Below are positions 1 through 8,346 of a stretch of DNA of 64,000 bases, piece after piece. Each line of letters starts with the position of its first letter. The first letter of the stretch is position 1. A model generated the notes under the pieces. It was given only the letters and a program-made list of their open reading frames with translations, had not been told where the DNA came from and searched no databases. This DNA is from Microbulbifer variabilis ATCC 700307 (lineage in GTDB: Bacteria > Pseudomonadota > Gammaproteobacteria > Pseudomonadales > Cellvibrionaceae), in the NCBI RefSeq assembly GCF_000380565.1, contig NZ_AQYJ01000022.1, positions 62,001-126,000 on the forward strand, written 5' to 3'. The translations under genes and the position numbers were made by a program.

Positions 1-1205
1 CCCGTCTCAGCATCGTATATTTCCTTCAGAATTTCGCGCCATTGCCGATATTGGTTTTCTACTGAACCGGTAAGAGTCACAGTACGATCCTCAAGCTCTA
101 CGATTTGTGGCTCAACTTCGGCCTCCATTGAGTCACCCAGCTCCTGCAGTGCCTCTAAGTGCATCTTGGCATCAGCACGGCGATCAAAGGCGCTCTTTAT
201 CAGGTAACCACCTGCGCCGATACCGACCTGGCCCGCAGCTTGGGCGCTGCCACCTCCAGCTCCTGCGGCAGCAATTCCGCCGATAATGGCTGCGGCACCC
301 ATAATGGTGTGATTACGGGCCTTACGCTTTAATTCGCGCATCTCCCGAACCTCCTCGTAACTGCGCGCACGCCATTCCTGATAGGGCACCTCCATGGTTT
401 TTGCGAATGTGCCGTAATACTCCTGTAGGGTATCGACAAACAGGTAGTCCCGCTCACGAATTTTGCGCACCCTTGCTAGCATCGGATCATTTTCTGCGGG
501 TAGGGCACTTAGATAGTAGATACCACTTTCGCTTTGGTGCAGGTAGCGGTCGAAGGCTTCAGGGGAGAAGCTGCGGGCAAAGCGCATTTCGGAAATAGTG
601 CGAAGCTCGACAATTTGCTGATTTGATAGTTTTTGCCGGTACTGCAGCATGTCGTTGGCAATACGGTTGTAGATGCCTTGGAAAGCATCCCCCTCCGTAG
701 GGTGCTTGCGATCGTAGGCATAATGCGAGGCGTTTTCACTGTACTCTTTTGTAAACCAGAGCTGGCCTCGGGAGTCAGCGACAGTAATTTCAACTGTCAG
801 GGATTCGCCGTCGGATTTGAGAATACGGCCAGAGACGGTTACATCTATATTGGTGCGTGCAGATGGGATAACTCGAACTGCTCCCCAGCCAAGGCTTGAT
901 TGCAATGAGTCGGCCAAGGTGACGGCCATAAAGCGAGACTCCGCCTGGCGCAATTCAGGAAATACCAGGGTATCTTCGTCTGCCTCAGTAGTTTCTAGGC
1001 CTGGGTCAAACTGAATTACGCCTACGTCGAGTAATCGCTCTTCAGCAATATTTTTGTCCTCAATAGTAAGGGGCGTAAATGCGGTAGTTCGTACTTCCGT
1101 TGTGGTACAGCCTGTGAAAATTAATGCGACTACCGACCACAATAATATGGTAAATAAGCATGTCGGGGAGTGGCCGTTTTTGTAAGTGGACTTGTAAAAT
1201 GACAT
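1..1205 (-). CDS. Envelope lipoprotein with glycine-zipper segment (3' end cut off)
   Basis: The reading frame opens at ATG 1205 and stays open to the window edge, so about 401 residues are visible and the C-terminus is missing. An AAGGA ribosome binding site lies just upstream. The N-terminus is a lipoprotein signal ending in LIFTGC with Cys33 as the lipidated residue. Residues 45-300 look globular, and residues about 303-333 form a Gly/Ala-rich hydrophobic stretch of the glycine-zipper kind that could insert in a membrane. After it, residues about 375-400 (EDRTVTLTGSVENQY) resemble a BON/LysM-like beta-strand start, but this is weak. It lies 17 bp downstream of the Ser/Gln-rich lipoprotein gene, so the two are probably cotranscribed. 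I do not recognise the family. The role is unknown, and location at the outer membrane is inferred from the lipobox. Confidence 0.8.
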   Translation of the reverse strand, partial: MSFYKSTYKNGHSPTCLFTILLWSVVALIFTGCTTTEVRTTAFTPLTIEDKNIAEERLLDVGVIQFDPGLETTEADEDTLVFPELRQAESRFMAVTLADSLQSSLGWGAVRVIPSARTNIDVTVSGRILKSDGESLTVEITVADSRGQLWFTKEYSENASHYAYDRKHPTEGDAFQGIYNRIANDMLQYRQKLSNQQIVELRTISEMRFARSFSPEAFDRYLHQSESGIYYLSALPAENDPMLARVRKIRERDYLFVDTLQEYYGTFAKTMEVPYQEWRARSYEEVREMRELKRKARNHTIMGAAAIIGGIAAAGAGGGSAQAAGQVGIGAGGYLIKSAFDRRADAKMHLEALQELGDSMEAEVEPQIVELEDRTVTLTGSVENQYRQWREILKEIYDAET

Positions 1206-1222
1206 ACCGGCATCCTTAGTAA

Positions 1223-2395
1223 CTACTTCGTCGCTTTTTTATACTTTCGGTATTCTTCCCATAATTTTTCCCGCAATTCGGGGTCGGTTTCCCGGGTGGC
1301 TGCTTCACGAATTTGCCTTGCTACAACATCGTCATCTGTACCACTGGGTATATCTGCGGGTACTATGGCCTGTGAGCTGCTGTGGTTGTAGTCCCCCTGT
1401 CGCCCTTTTGTAGGCAGCCCGGGTCCGGTAACCTGGCCACTGGAGTTATTTTGCTGCGGTCCTCCTCCAGCTGGTGCTCCACTGCCTGGTGGTGCGGGGA
1501 TTTCAGCTTCGGCTGATTCAATGAGGTCTTCCAGGGATTCCCCTGGCGGCGCTTCATCCATGGCGTCCTCGTCACTTTCAGCGGAGGCCGAGCCAGGCCT
1601 ATTACGCACGTAATCACGCTCGCGCAGGATCATGCCGTCGTAACTCACCATGGTGGATTCAAAGCGGCCCTCCAGTTCCGCAACCTGCTCCGCAGCCGAT
1701 GTCGGGGCTTCGTTGGGTGCGCTTCCCGCCCTTGATGCACTATCGCCTGGTTGCCCGGCATTAGCGCTATTGGCACTACTACTGCTGGAAGATGCACTGC
1801 TGGAAGAACTGCTACTGGAGGCGCTGGAAGATGAAGCGGTTTGATCCTCCTCGGAAAAATCGATTTCGTTTGGAGGAGTGCCTTCCTCTCCAGAGGAGGG
1901 GTCTGGCGGATTACTTTGATCCCTTTGTGATTGCTTTGAATCACTATAAACCGGTGTGGAGCGATTGCGGGAATCAGATTCCGGCATAGAATCTCCAGCT
2001 GAACTCTGGCGGGAAGCCTGTTCCTCTCCCGGTGCCGTACTGCTGTTACTCTGGGAGTTTCTTTCCGCACCGGGCATGCTCATACTGGGCTGGCTAGAAG
2101 AGTTGCTACGTGGCTGGCCGCTGCTACTGCTGGCGGTCTGCGACTGGCTGGAGCTCTGTGAACTGCTGCTGGACGAAGAACTGCTCTGAGACTGCGATTG
2201 TGACTGCGATTGCGACTGTGGCTGCGATTGAGACTGAGAACTGGCAGAGGGCATTGATGGCATTGCTGGCGGTTGCGATTGTGTCTGTTGGCTCTTACAG
2301 CCGACCATCGCTGAGGTCAATAAGGCAACGGAGAGCAGAGTATGCCAGCCAATACACTGGCAATGACCTTTTCGAAGCGCTTTCCGAATTGTCAT
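1223..2395 (-). CDS. Ser/Gln-rich low-complexity lipoprotein
   Basis: This is a 390-residue protein starting at ATG 2395 behind a good TAGGAG ribosome binding site. A hydrophobic signal ends at TSAMVGC with Cys33 as the predicted lipidation site. After that, residues about 34-115 are almost entirely Ser, Gln and Pro, with long SQ dipeptide runs. A second poly-Ser tract sits near residues 190-210. The C-terminal third (about 240-390) is acidic and more complex, and ends in a Lys/Arg-rich helix. The low-complexity part looks like a flexible tether from the outer membrane. The downstream gene is another lipoprotein 17 bp away. There is no enzymatic motif and I do not recognise a family. Repeat number in the SQ region may vary between strains. 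Confidence 0.8.
   Translation of the reverse strand: MTIRKALRKGHCQCIGWHTLLSVALLTSAMVGCKSQQTQSQPPAMPSMPSASSQSQSQPQSQSQSQSQSQSSSSSSSSSQSSSQSQTASSSSGQPRSNSSSQPSMSMPGAERNSQSNSSTAPGEEQASRQSSAGDSMPESDSRNRSTPVYSDSKQSQRDQSNPPDPSSGEEGTPPNEIDFSEEDQTASSSSASSSSSSSSASSSSSSANSANAGQPGDSASRAGSAPNEAPTSAAEQVAELEGRFESTMVSYDGMILRERDYVRNRPGSASAESDEDAMDEAPPGESLEDLIESAEAEIPAPPGSGAPAGGGPQQNNSSGQVTGPGLPTKGRQGDYNHSSSQAIVPADIPSGTDDDVVARQIREAATRETDPELREKLWEEYRKYKKATK
2190..2237. repeat. Hexameric tandem repeat encoding Ser-Gln dipeptides
   Basis: About eight imperfect copies of a GAYTGY hexamer follow each other inside the lipoprotein gene and encode alternating Gln and Ser on the minus strand. The unit is a multiple of three, so copy-number change would lengthen or shorten the tether without a frameshift. 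Confidence 0.75.
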
Positions 2396-2563
2396 CTGCT
2401 TTCTCCTAAAATATTTGATATGTGCCCGGGCAGGCGGGTCGGTGAACAGTCTACGTAATCTGCCAGTCCGATAAGTAAACGGTGTGGAATCTTAAAAATA
2501 GTTGTTATTTGATTATTTGCGCGTTTACCACACCGCTTTAAAAGTGCTTTGCAGCAAAAATCC

Positions 2564-3862
2564 TCAATCAAAGACGAATCGTTGCACTATGCCGCGGGTT
2601 TCTACTGCTTCGCCGTCCTCAAAGCGAGGGCGAAACTTGGCGCGCTTTAATATGTTGCGGACTTTGGAACGAATGCGCACCTTGTCCGATGGGTAGGCTC
2701 TCAACACCTTAATATTGCGTGCTTTCCCGAAAGCGGTAACGTCGTATGAAACAGTGATGTGGGAGTTGGCTAGGGCCTTACTGTCGGAGTCCAGTATTGG
2801 AAGTGCTGGCAGGGCGACAGGACGCCCAAAAATATCCTCTATTTCGTCATTGGAGGCGCCATTGTCCCATAGTGCCTGATAGGCTTCGCCATATGTCTGG
2901 CGAGCCGAATGCCACTTGTTAAACATCATGTACCAGTCACCTAGCTCTACTTTTGCTTTGGCTGAAGCTGCCGGTGGGGATAGGGGATTTCTTTGGTAAA
3001 CGTCGACGATACGGGTTATGGCTTTTTTACCGGTGTTAAAACTCTTCGTCCGGTAGTGATCTACTTTGTGAAGTTGACTGGCATTGGATCCACCAGCGCC
3101 AAAGCTGGTATTGACGATAACTGGTGCCTGTGGTTCGCCCTTATAGGTTGCCAAGTAATAATTGGTTGCTTTGAGTCCGCGTAGAGCGTCTACCAAGCGC
3201 AAATCACTGGCACCAAAATTCTTTGTGATAATATCAACCGCTAAGGTATAAAGTTTTGTAGCATTGATCAGGTGCTCAACAAGAGTCTCACCTTTTTCTT
3301 CTATGTAAGACTGTAGATGCCAGCGGCTCAGGTTATTGATAACGGGTAACATCCGTGGATCTTTTTCACCGTAATTTTTTTCGTAAAGCCAGTAGAGGTA
3401 CTGTTGATTGTCGTTAGCTTCCTCCCACTGATTGAGGGCAATCTGACTTTCGATCAGTCGCTCAATCATAGGGATCTGGTTGAGGGAGTAGAGTCCTTCA
3501 TTGACCCTATTTACCAGCATGGCACGACGGAACTCACTGGCGGCTTCTTTATGTGCACCAGTTTTTTGCAAAGCTGTGGCTAACCCAAGTAATTGTTCAT
3601 CAATTCCCGCGCCATAAGCACCGTGTTGTGCCTCAAGTTCTTCAATTCGTTCGCGGTAGCTTTCTACCGCCTCAGAAGGACGAAGTTGTCGTCGATTTTT
3701 TTGTAGGGGTTTGGAGGCGGCCTCAATAAATGCCTTGGGAGGGGCATTAGTATCCTGGCTCACAGTTACGCCATCTGCAGCGAAGGCGCTTTTACACAGC
3801 AGTGCTGTGGCTGTAAACATCAAGCCGATAGCAAGTGATTTGCTGGTATCTATCTGTGTCAC
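2564..3862 (-). CDS. Secreted TPR-like protein with TonB-type C-terminal domain
   Basis: From GTG 3862 the protein is 432 residues and begins with a signal peptide ending in CKSAFA. Helical repeat-like sequence follows (residues about 40-320, with pairs such as LGLATALQKTG and AASEFRRAML that fit tetratricopeptide helices). The last 90 residues (HITVSYDVTAFGKARNIKV to the end QRFVFD) match the pattern of a TonB C-terminal/energy-transducer-like domain. Upstream in-frame starts exist at ATG 3916 and TTG 4012. GTG 3862 is preferred because it places the signal peptide at the N-terminus. The next gene downstream is the Ser/Gln-rich lipoprotein, 168 bp away on the same strand. There is no N-terminal transmembrane anchor as in true TonB, so a role in envelope protein contacts is only an inference. 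Confidence 0.75.
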   Translation of the reverse strand: MTQIDTSKSLAIGLMFTATALLCKSAFAADGVTVSQDTNAPPKAFIEAASKPLQKNRRQLRPSEAVESYRERIEELEAQHGAYGAGIDEQLLGLATALQKTGAHKEAASEFRRAMLVNRVNEGLYSLNQIPMIERLIESQIALNQWEEANDNQQYLYWLYEKNYGEKDPRMLPVINNLSRWHLQSYIEEKGETLVEHLINATKLYTLAVDIITKNFGASDLRLVDALRGLKATNYYLATYKGEPQAPVIVNTSFGAGGSNASQLHKVDHYRTKSFNTGKKAITRIVDVYQRNPLSPPAASAKAKVELGDWYMMFNKWHSARQTYGEAYQALWDNGASNDEIEDIFGRPVALPALPILDSDSKALANSHITVSYDVTAFGKARNIKVLRAYPSDKVRIRSKVRNILKRAKFRPRFEDGEAVETRGIVQRFVFD

Positions 3863-4466
3863 GATTGAACCACTTCCATTCCGGTTTTCATTACCCACAA
3901 CTGCGAAAAAAGCCATGGCCTCACGCAGGGTATGTGGGTCTCGTTTCCACCTGTGGACCCCAAAGGTCGTTGAGTGGAAGCTCTCTCCTGAAATGTGGTT
4001 CTGCTTCAACACGAGGGCCGGCGGTGAGTTCGCTCTTGGGGCCTCGGGGAAGACGCAGCCGGATGCTTATCTTTGCGCTCCTGGCTGCGTATTAAACAGT
4101 ATAGCCAGCACAATCTGTCATCAGAGGGATTGTGACGGAGACTTCAACCAACCGGCTATCGATTTGCCGGCATGCCTGCGACCACCCTTTTGGTTTAGCA
4201 GGCCGGGAGAAATAGCAGAACTCAAGGTCGGTAAGCAGGTGCCAAAAGTTTATTGTGCTTGTTTGGGCGACAGTTGATATTGCCGGGGGGATGCCGTATC
4301 TGACACTGTGGGGCAAGTAATACGAACTGCTTAGTGGATTTTTATCCTAAATTTTTGCGTTTTTTTAGGGGCTATTAGCTGTATCTGATCAACCCTCGGG
4401 TGACATATTTGGATTGCAGCGCAACAGGCGCCATAATCAGCCAATTGGAATGAGAGGAGAGAGCTG
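3863..4466. other. Divergent intergenic region
   Basis: About 600 bases between the TPR/TonB-like gene (leftward) and the aminotransferase (rightward). Both promoters must lie here, but I see no convincing sigma-70 box pair. Short ORFs on both strands lack ribosome binding sites and recognisable sequence. A small hairpin (CCTAAA...TTTAGG) sits near 4347-4370. Confidence 0.4.
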
Positions 4467-5531
4467 GTGAGCATCTATATCGACCCTGACGTAGCCCCGA
4501 GCCTGCGTGGATATGAAATGCCTGAGAGGCTGGGTTTTGGGGCAGTAATGGCGCCAGTAATGTTTCGTGCTGTCTGTCAGGATGGTTGCTGGAGCAGTGG
4601 TGAGTTGGTCCCCTACGCACCACTATCTGTTGACCCGGCAGCTAAGGTATTGCATTACGCTCAGTCGTGCTTTGAGGGGATGAAAGCTTACCGTACGTCG
4701 CAGGGTATTGCCCTTTTCCGCCCTGAAAAAAATGCAGAGCGCATGTCTTATTCAGCCAAGCGCCTATGTATGCCTCCAGTGCCTGAGTCTCTGTTCATGG
4801 ATGGTGTGCGCACTGTCGCTGCTTACTGCGCAAATTTAGTACCTGGTAACAGTGGAGAATCCCTCTACTTGCGTCCCTTTCTGATGGGTACCCAGGCAGA
4901 CCTAACGGTATCTGCGAGCACCTCCTATGAGTTTTATGTGATCGCAAGCCCTTCAGAGGCTTACCACTCCGGTAATATGCGACTTTGGGTAGAGCGAGAA
5001 GACGCCAGAGCTGCAGTAGGGGGCACTGGGGATGCAAAGGTCGGTGGTAACTACGCAGGCTCCTTGCTTAGTATTGGTCGCTTAAAAGAGCGTGGCTTTG
5101 ACCAGTCACTATGGCTTAACCCAGACGACCGCAGTAGTGTGGATGAGTTGTCTGGTATGAATTTCTTCGCGGTAATCGACGGCGAGCTTCACACTCCGGC
5201 GCTTAATGGCTCCATTCTAGAGGGGATTACCCGTTTTAGTCTGATTGAATTGGCTAGGGACCTCGGATACAAAGTAATTGAGGGTGCAATTCATATTGAT
5301 GAATTACTAGGGCAGGTCGCCTCGGGCGTCTGCTCTGAAACATTTGCCTGTGGCACCGCTGCGATTATCAGCCCTATAAGCGTGATAGGTGATGAAAGTG
5401 GTACCTACAAACTTCCTCAGGCACCTGGTCCTGTGGCCCAGCACCTGCGTCAGGCGCTCCTTGATATTCAGGAAGGGCGAGAGGAGGATCGTTTTGGTTG
5501 GATGTGCGCTATTCAGGCGGTCAGTTTCTGA
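4467..5531 (+). CDS. ilvE: Branched-chain amino acid aminotransferase
   Basis: This is a 354-residue fold-type IV PLP enzyme that interconverts Leu, Ile and Val with their 2-keto acids using glutamate/2-oxoglutarate (EC 2.6.1.42). The catalytic PLP lysine is Lys191 in GDAKVGGNYAGSL. Family landmarks include SCFEGMKAYR near residue 67, YLRPFLMGTQ near 134 and ETFACGTAA near the C-terminus. Length and motifs fit the larger type II (eukaryote-like) BCAT group rather than the ~308-residue E. coli IlvE type. The start is GTG 4467, chosen because GAGAGGAG lies at the right distance upstream. It is monocistronic by context, with a strong hairpin just downstream. Confidence 0.93.
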   Translation: MSIYIDPDVAPSLRGYEMPERLGFGAVMAPVMFRAVCQDGCWSSGELVPYAPLSVDPAAKVLHYAQSCFEGMKAYRTSQGIALFRPEKNAERMSYSAKRLCMPPVPESLFMDGVRTVAAYCANLVPGNSGESLYLRPFLMGTQADLTVSASTSYEFYVIASPSEAYHSGNMRLWVEREDARAAVGGTGDAKVGGNYAGSLLSIGRLKERGFDQSLWLNPDDRSSVDELSGMNFFAVIDGELHTPALNGSILEGITRFSLIELARDLGYKVIEGAIHIDELLGQVASGVCSETFACGTAAIISPISVIGDESGTYKLPQAPGPVAQHLRQALLDIQEGREEDRFGWMCAIQAVSF

Positions 5532-5548
5532 GGCTGGAATGTCCCTCC

Positions 5549-5581
5549 AGGTAGCTGGCTGAGTTAATTCGCCAGCTACCT
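5549..5581 (+). terminator. Hairpin after ilvE
   Basis: Perfect 11-bp arms (AGGTAGCTGGC / GCCAGCTACCT) around an 11-nt loop, starting 18 bp after the stop codon. There is no clear T-run, so it is either a weak intrinsic terminator or an mRNA 3'-end stabiliser. Confidence 0.55.
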
Positions 5582-5895
5582 CTGATATGGCTATATCCAC
5601 TTATTTGTCTCTCTTTTATTTATACAGATAATTATCCTCCCGGGTTGTTTTGTATCATTTTCGGTGGGTTAAATGTTTCTCCTAGAAACGCTCATGTAAG
5701 CATTTCCGCCAATTCCTTCCTTATTGTTGACTTGAACGACTTAAGCTCCTAAAAGTAAGTCGATAGAAGAAGAAATGAACTGGAGCTTCGAGGATGGCCT
5801 TTTAGTGGTACACCTCATTTTGACCAGCAGTTTCAAGATCAAATTGAGCAAATAGGTCGCACTTAGAGTTCCTTACAGAGCGTGAGGAAAACGGA
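5582..5895. other. Intergenic region before the Yip1-family gene
   Basis: About 310 AT-rich bases without a supportable ORF. It carries the likely promoter at 5727-5755 and, next to the start codon, a GAGGAAAA ribosome binding site. Confidence 0.4.
5727..5755 (+). promoter_or_regulatory. Candidate sigma-70 promoter for the Yip1-family gene
   Basis: TTGACT (5727-5732), a 17-nt spacer and TAAAAG (5750-5755), about 140 bp before the start codon. The -10 match is only moderate. Confidence 0.3.
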
Positions 5896-6492
5896 ATGTT
5901 GATCCATATGTTCGGCCTTATGATACAGCCCCGCAGGCAGTGGGAACTGATCAGTAGCCTCCCTGAAAAGAAATTACGCAGTCAGTTGCCCTACGTGATT
6001 ATTTTGGCGTTGCTTCCAGCAGCGGCGTGGTATTTTGGCACCACTCAGGTGGGTTGGAGTATTGGTGGCGGTGAACCGGTCAGAATTACAGGTCAGAGTG
6101 CACTGGAGTTGGTTGCGGTTTTTTACTGCACTATGGTATTGACTGTTGTTGCGATTGGCTACTTCATTCACTGGATGGCCAAGACCTATGGAGCTGAAAC
6201 ACACCCATTGAAGGGCGTTGTTATCGCAGGATTTACTGCAACACCAATCTTTTTAGTCGGTGTCGCCGGTATATACCCTTTGCTATGGTTAGATATTCTT
6301 TTGGCTACCGTTGCAGTTGCCTATGCCGTTTATTTGTTATATTTGGGAATTCCCATTGTTATGGGTGTCTCGGAAGAGCGCGGGTTTCTTTTTGCCAGTG
6401 CCATTATTACTGTCTCTCTGGTAATGGCTGTGTTGATTATGGTGGGAACTGTACTTTTCTGGAGCTATGTCTCCGAGCCAGTTTTCCACTGA
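5896..6492 (+). CDS. Yip1-family integral membrane protein
   Basis: This 198-residue protein has five predicted hydrophobic segments (about residues 33-50, 68-92, 108-128, 133-155 and 165-190) and a short N-terminal cytoplasmic lead (MFGLMIQPRRQWELI) typical of bacterial Yip1-domain proteins. Sequences such as GFTATPIFLVGVAGIYPLLWLD and VYLLYLGIPIVMGV match the conserved helices of the family. The function of bacterial members is not established. The start is ATG 5896 behind GAGGAAAA. It has its own candidate promoter and a terminator-like hairpin after the stop, so it is probably transcribed alone. Confidence 0.8.
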   Translation: MLIHMFGLMIQPRRQWELISSLPEKKLRSQLPYVIILALLPAAAWYFGTTQVGWSIGGGEPVRITGQSALELVAVFYCTMVLTVVAIGYFIHWMAKTYGAETHPLKGVVIAGFTATPIFLVGVAGIYPLLWLDILLATVAVAYAVYLLYLGIPIVMGVSEERGFLFASAIITVSLVMAVLIMVGTVLFWSYVSEPVFH

Positions 6493-6513
6493 TATCACAA
6501 TTATTCTTCAAAT

Positions 6514-6550
6514 AGCCAGTTTACTTGTTAATTCTAAGCTGGCTGCTTTT
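6514..6550 (+). terminator. Rho-independent terminator candidate after the Yip1-family gene
   Basis: A 10-bp stem (AGCCAGTTTA / TAAGCTGGCT, one G-U pair) with an 11-nt loop, followed by GCTTTT. Confidence 0.6.
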
Positions 6551-6677
6551 AGTAGACAAAATAATTATATTTATAGATTCTTAATTATTTTCTATCAGTT
6601 AATCAGGTAGCCTTTATGTATGGAGACTACTTATAATGTTGATGATTGCTTTGTGATTTACCTGAGAGGACAGCCTG

Positions 6678-7613
6678 TTGCGAAAGGTAAATGCGAAACT
6701 GATCCCTTTTCTGGATCAACTCAACGAGAGTATGGCTGCGCAAGCAGCTCAGGGGTTCAAGTTTAGTGTAATTAATTCTCGTGAGATGTCTGGAAATATG
6801 ATCAGGAGTTACATTTCTGATATTCCAGAAGTGGACTACATATTTGATGAAGTAGTCTATTCCACTGGCTATAACGTGCCTGTCAGGGTATATAATCCTG
6901 CACCAGAGAAGAAGTTGCCTGTACTTTTATATTTCCATGGTGGTGGTCATGTTGTGGGAAGTGTAGAAAACTATGATCCGATATGCCGGAAATTTTCCCT
7001 CGCGACGCAGCATATTTTGGTGGCACCAGAGTATCGGCTGGCTCCCGAAAATCCATATCCCGCTGCAGTGGTCGATTCGTGTGCTGTCGCTCGTGGGATA
7101 TGGACGGTTTTGGATAAAAGAAAAGTCAATTATCAAAAAAGTTTATCTCTTGCTGGAGACTCAGCAGGTGGAGCCCTGTCTGCATCAGTTTCGCATCTCG
7201 CCCAATATGATCTAGGTATTACTATTTCCAAACAAGTTCTGGTCTATCCCTGTGTTGATTATACAGCTAGGTGTGCGTCATATAAGGAAAATGGTGTGGG
7301 CTATTATGTCGAACGCGATAAATGCATCTGGTTTTCTGAGCAGTACTTTAAGGATGGCCAATGTAGAAAGTCAGCATCTCCATTACATATGGATTTCTCC
7401 GGAGGATTGCCGGATACTCTAGTTATAACGGCAGGGTTTTGCCCCTTGCGAGATGAGGGGGTGCTTTATTATCAGTCTATAAAAAATACTGGGGTTCGTT
7501 CAGAAAATTTCCACTTTCCAGATATGATACATGGCTTCTTAAACATGGAGGACTTAGTAAGAGATGAATGTCAAGAAACTTATTTTCAGGCTGGTAAGTT
7601 TCTAAATGTTTAA
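6678..7613 (+). CDS. Alpha/beta hydrolase, HSL (family IV) type, with altered catalytic triad
   Basis: A 311-residue protein starting at TTG 6678, supported by GAGAGGA eight bases upstream. It has the oxyanion-hole motif HGGG (87-90) and the nucleophile elbow GDSAGG (Ser162) of hormone-sensitive-lipase-type esterases. The histidine is His285 in DMIHGF. The third triad position, normally the first Asp of DPLRDEG, reads CPLRDEG with Cys255. The 30-residue distance to the His matches the Asp-His spacing of characterised family members such as EST2 and AFEST, so Cys255 sits at the Asp site. Asp259 remains four residues later. It could be inactive, use another acid, or have a new activity. There is no signal peptide, so it is cytoplasmic. 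Base composition is more AT-rich than in nearby housekeeping genes. Confidence 0.85.
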   Translation: MRKVNAKLIPFLDQLNESMAAQAAQGFKFSVINSREMSGNMIRSYISDIPEVDYIFDEVVYSTGYNVPVRVYNPAPEKKLPVLLYFHGGGHVVGSVENYDPICRKFSLATQHILVAPEYRLAPENPYPAAVVDSCAVARGIWTVLDKRKVNYQKSLSLAGDSAGGALSASVSHLAQYDLGITISKQVLVYPCVDYTARCASYKENGVGYYVERDKCIWFSEQYFKDGQCRKSASPLHMDFSGGLPDTLVITAGFCPLRDEGVLYYQSIKNTGVRSENFHFPDMIHGFLNMEDLVRDECQETYFQAGKFLNV

Positions 7614-7627
7614 TTACTTGTATGGTT

Positions 7628-8110
7628 TTATTTTGGAGTGTAATGATATTTTAAAATGTAGCCGTTGCTTAGCTCCAGCTCCTCTTGCTTTTCTATGTTC
7701 CTCATAAGATCAATTTCTCCAATAGTGTTAAATATCTGTTTTGGCTCGGTATCAATACAATGAATGCCCATACTTGCTACTGTCAAATCTTTATTGATTA
7801 CTGAATACTCGATAAACTGTAGGTATACTCGATCATTCTTCTTGAAAATCTCTATGCCTGGACCGCTTGATAGCATCACCTTGTACTTAATTGCACCCCA
7901 TGGGCCGTTGCACCGTATCGCTTGATACTCTTTCATTATTGCCCTTATAGATATTACGGGAGTGCTTTCTGTGAGTCGATTTTCCAATATTTGTTTTGTT
8001 TGAAATGTTTCTCCATCAGGTGTCATGATCACTACTTTAAGTGACTGCTCGGCGAGAGTGCTCTCCGCCAATAAGCTGATGGAAATCAAGGCTGGCTTTA
8101 AGATTTTCAT
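7628..8110 (-). CDS. Small secreted hypothetical protein
   Basis: A 160-residue protein starting at ATG 8110 with a signal peptide (MKILKPALISISLL...ESTLAEQ, cleavage probably after residue 20). The mature part has two cysteines (in IRCNG and IHCID) that could form a disulfide in the periplasm. It seems mostly beta-stranded. I do not recognise a family. It is convergent with the esterase gene, only 14 bp apart, and divergent from the beta-helix lipoprotein gene. The rather AT-rich sequence suggests an accessory gene. Confidence 0.6.
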   Translation of the reverse strand: MKILKPALISISLLAESTLAEQSLKVVIMTPDGETFQTKQILENRLTESTPVISIRAIMKEYQAIRCNGPWGAIKYKVMLSSGPGIEIFKKNDRVYLQFIEYSVINKDLTVASMGIHCIDTEPKQIFNTIGEIDLMRNIEKQEELELSNGYILKYHYTPK

Positions 8111-8346
8111 CGCTTTAGCTTTCCTGGGCCAATTTTAAAGTGTAAGTGACGGATAATTTGCTAATGCCGAGTCGGTATTGTTTTCCGGTTCATTAATAAT
8201 AGTGTCTTGATGCAGAGGCACTGGTTGGATAGTATCGGTAAAGCTATGTAAGAGGGTTTTTTGCGCAACTTAATTGGTACATTCGTGCCTATTTTTATAG
8301 ATTGCCACTAATTGCTACCGATAATAATTCAAATAAAGGACGTATC

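Noticed and set aside
3711..4277. A 188-codon plus-strand ORF opposite the TPR/TonB-like gene.
   Set aside because: It overlaps the conserved minus-strand gene's signal region, has no ribosome binding site and no recognisable sequence.
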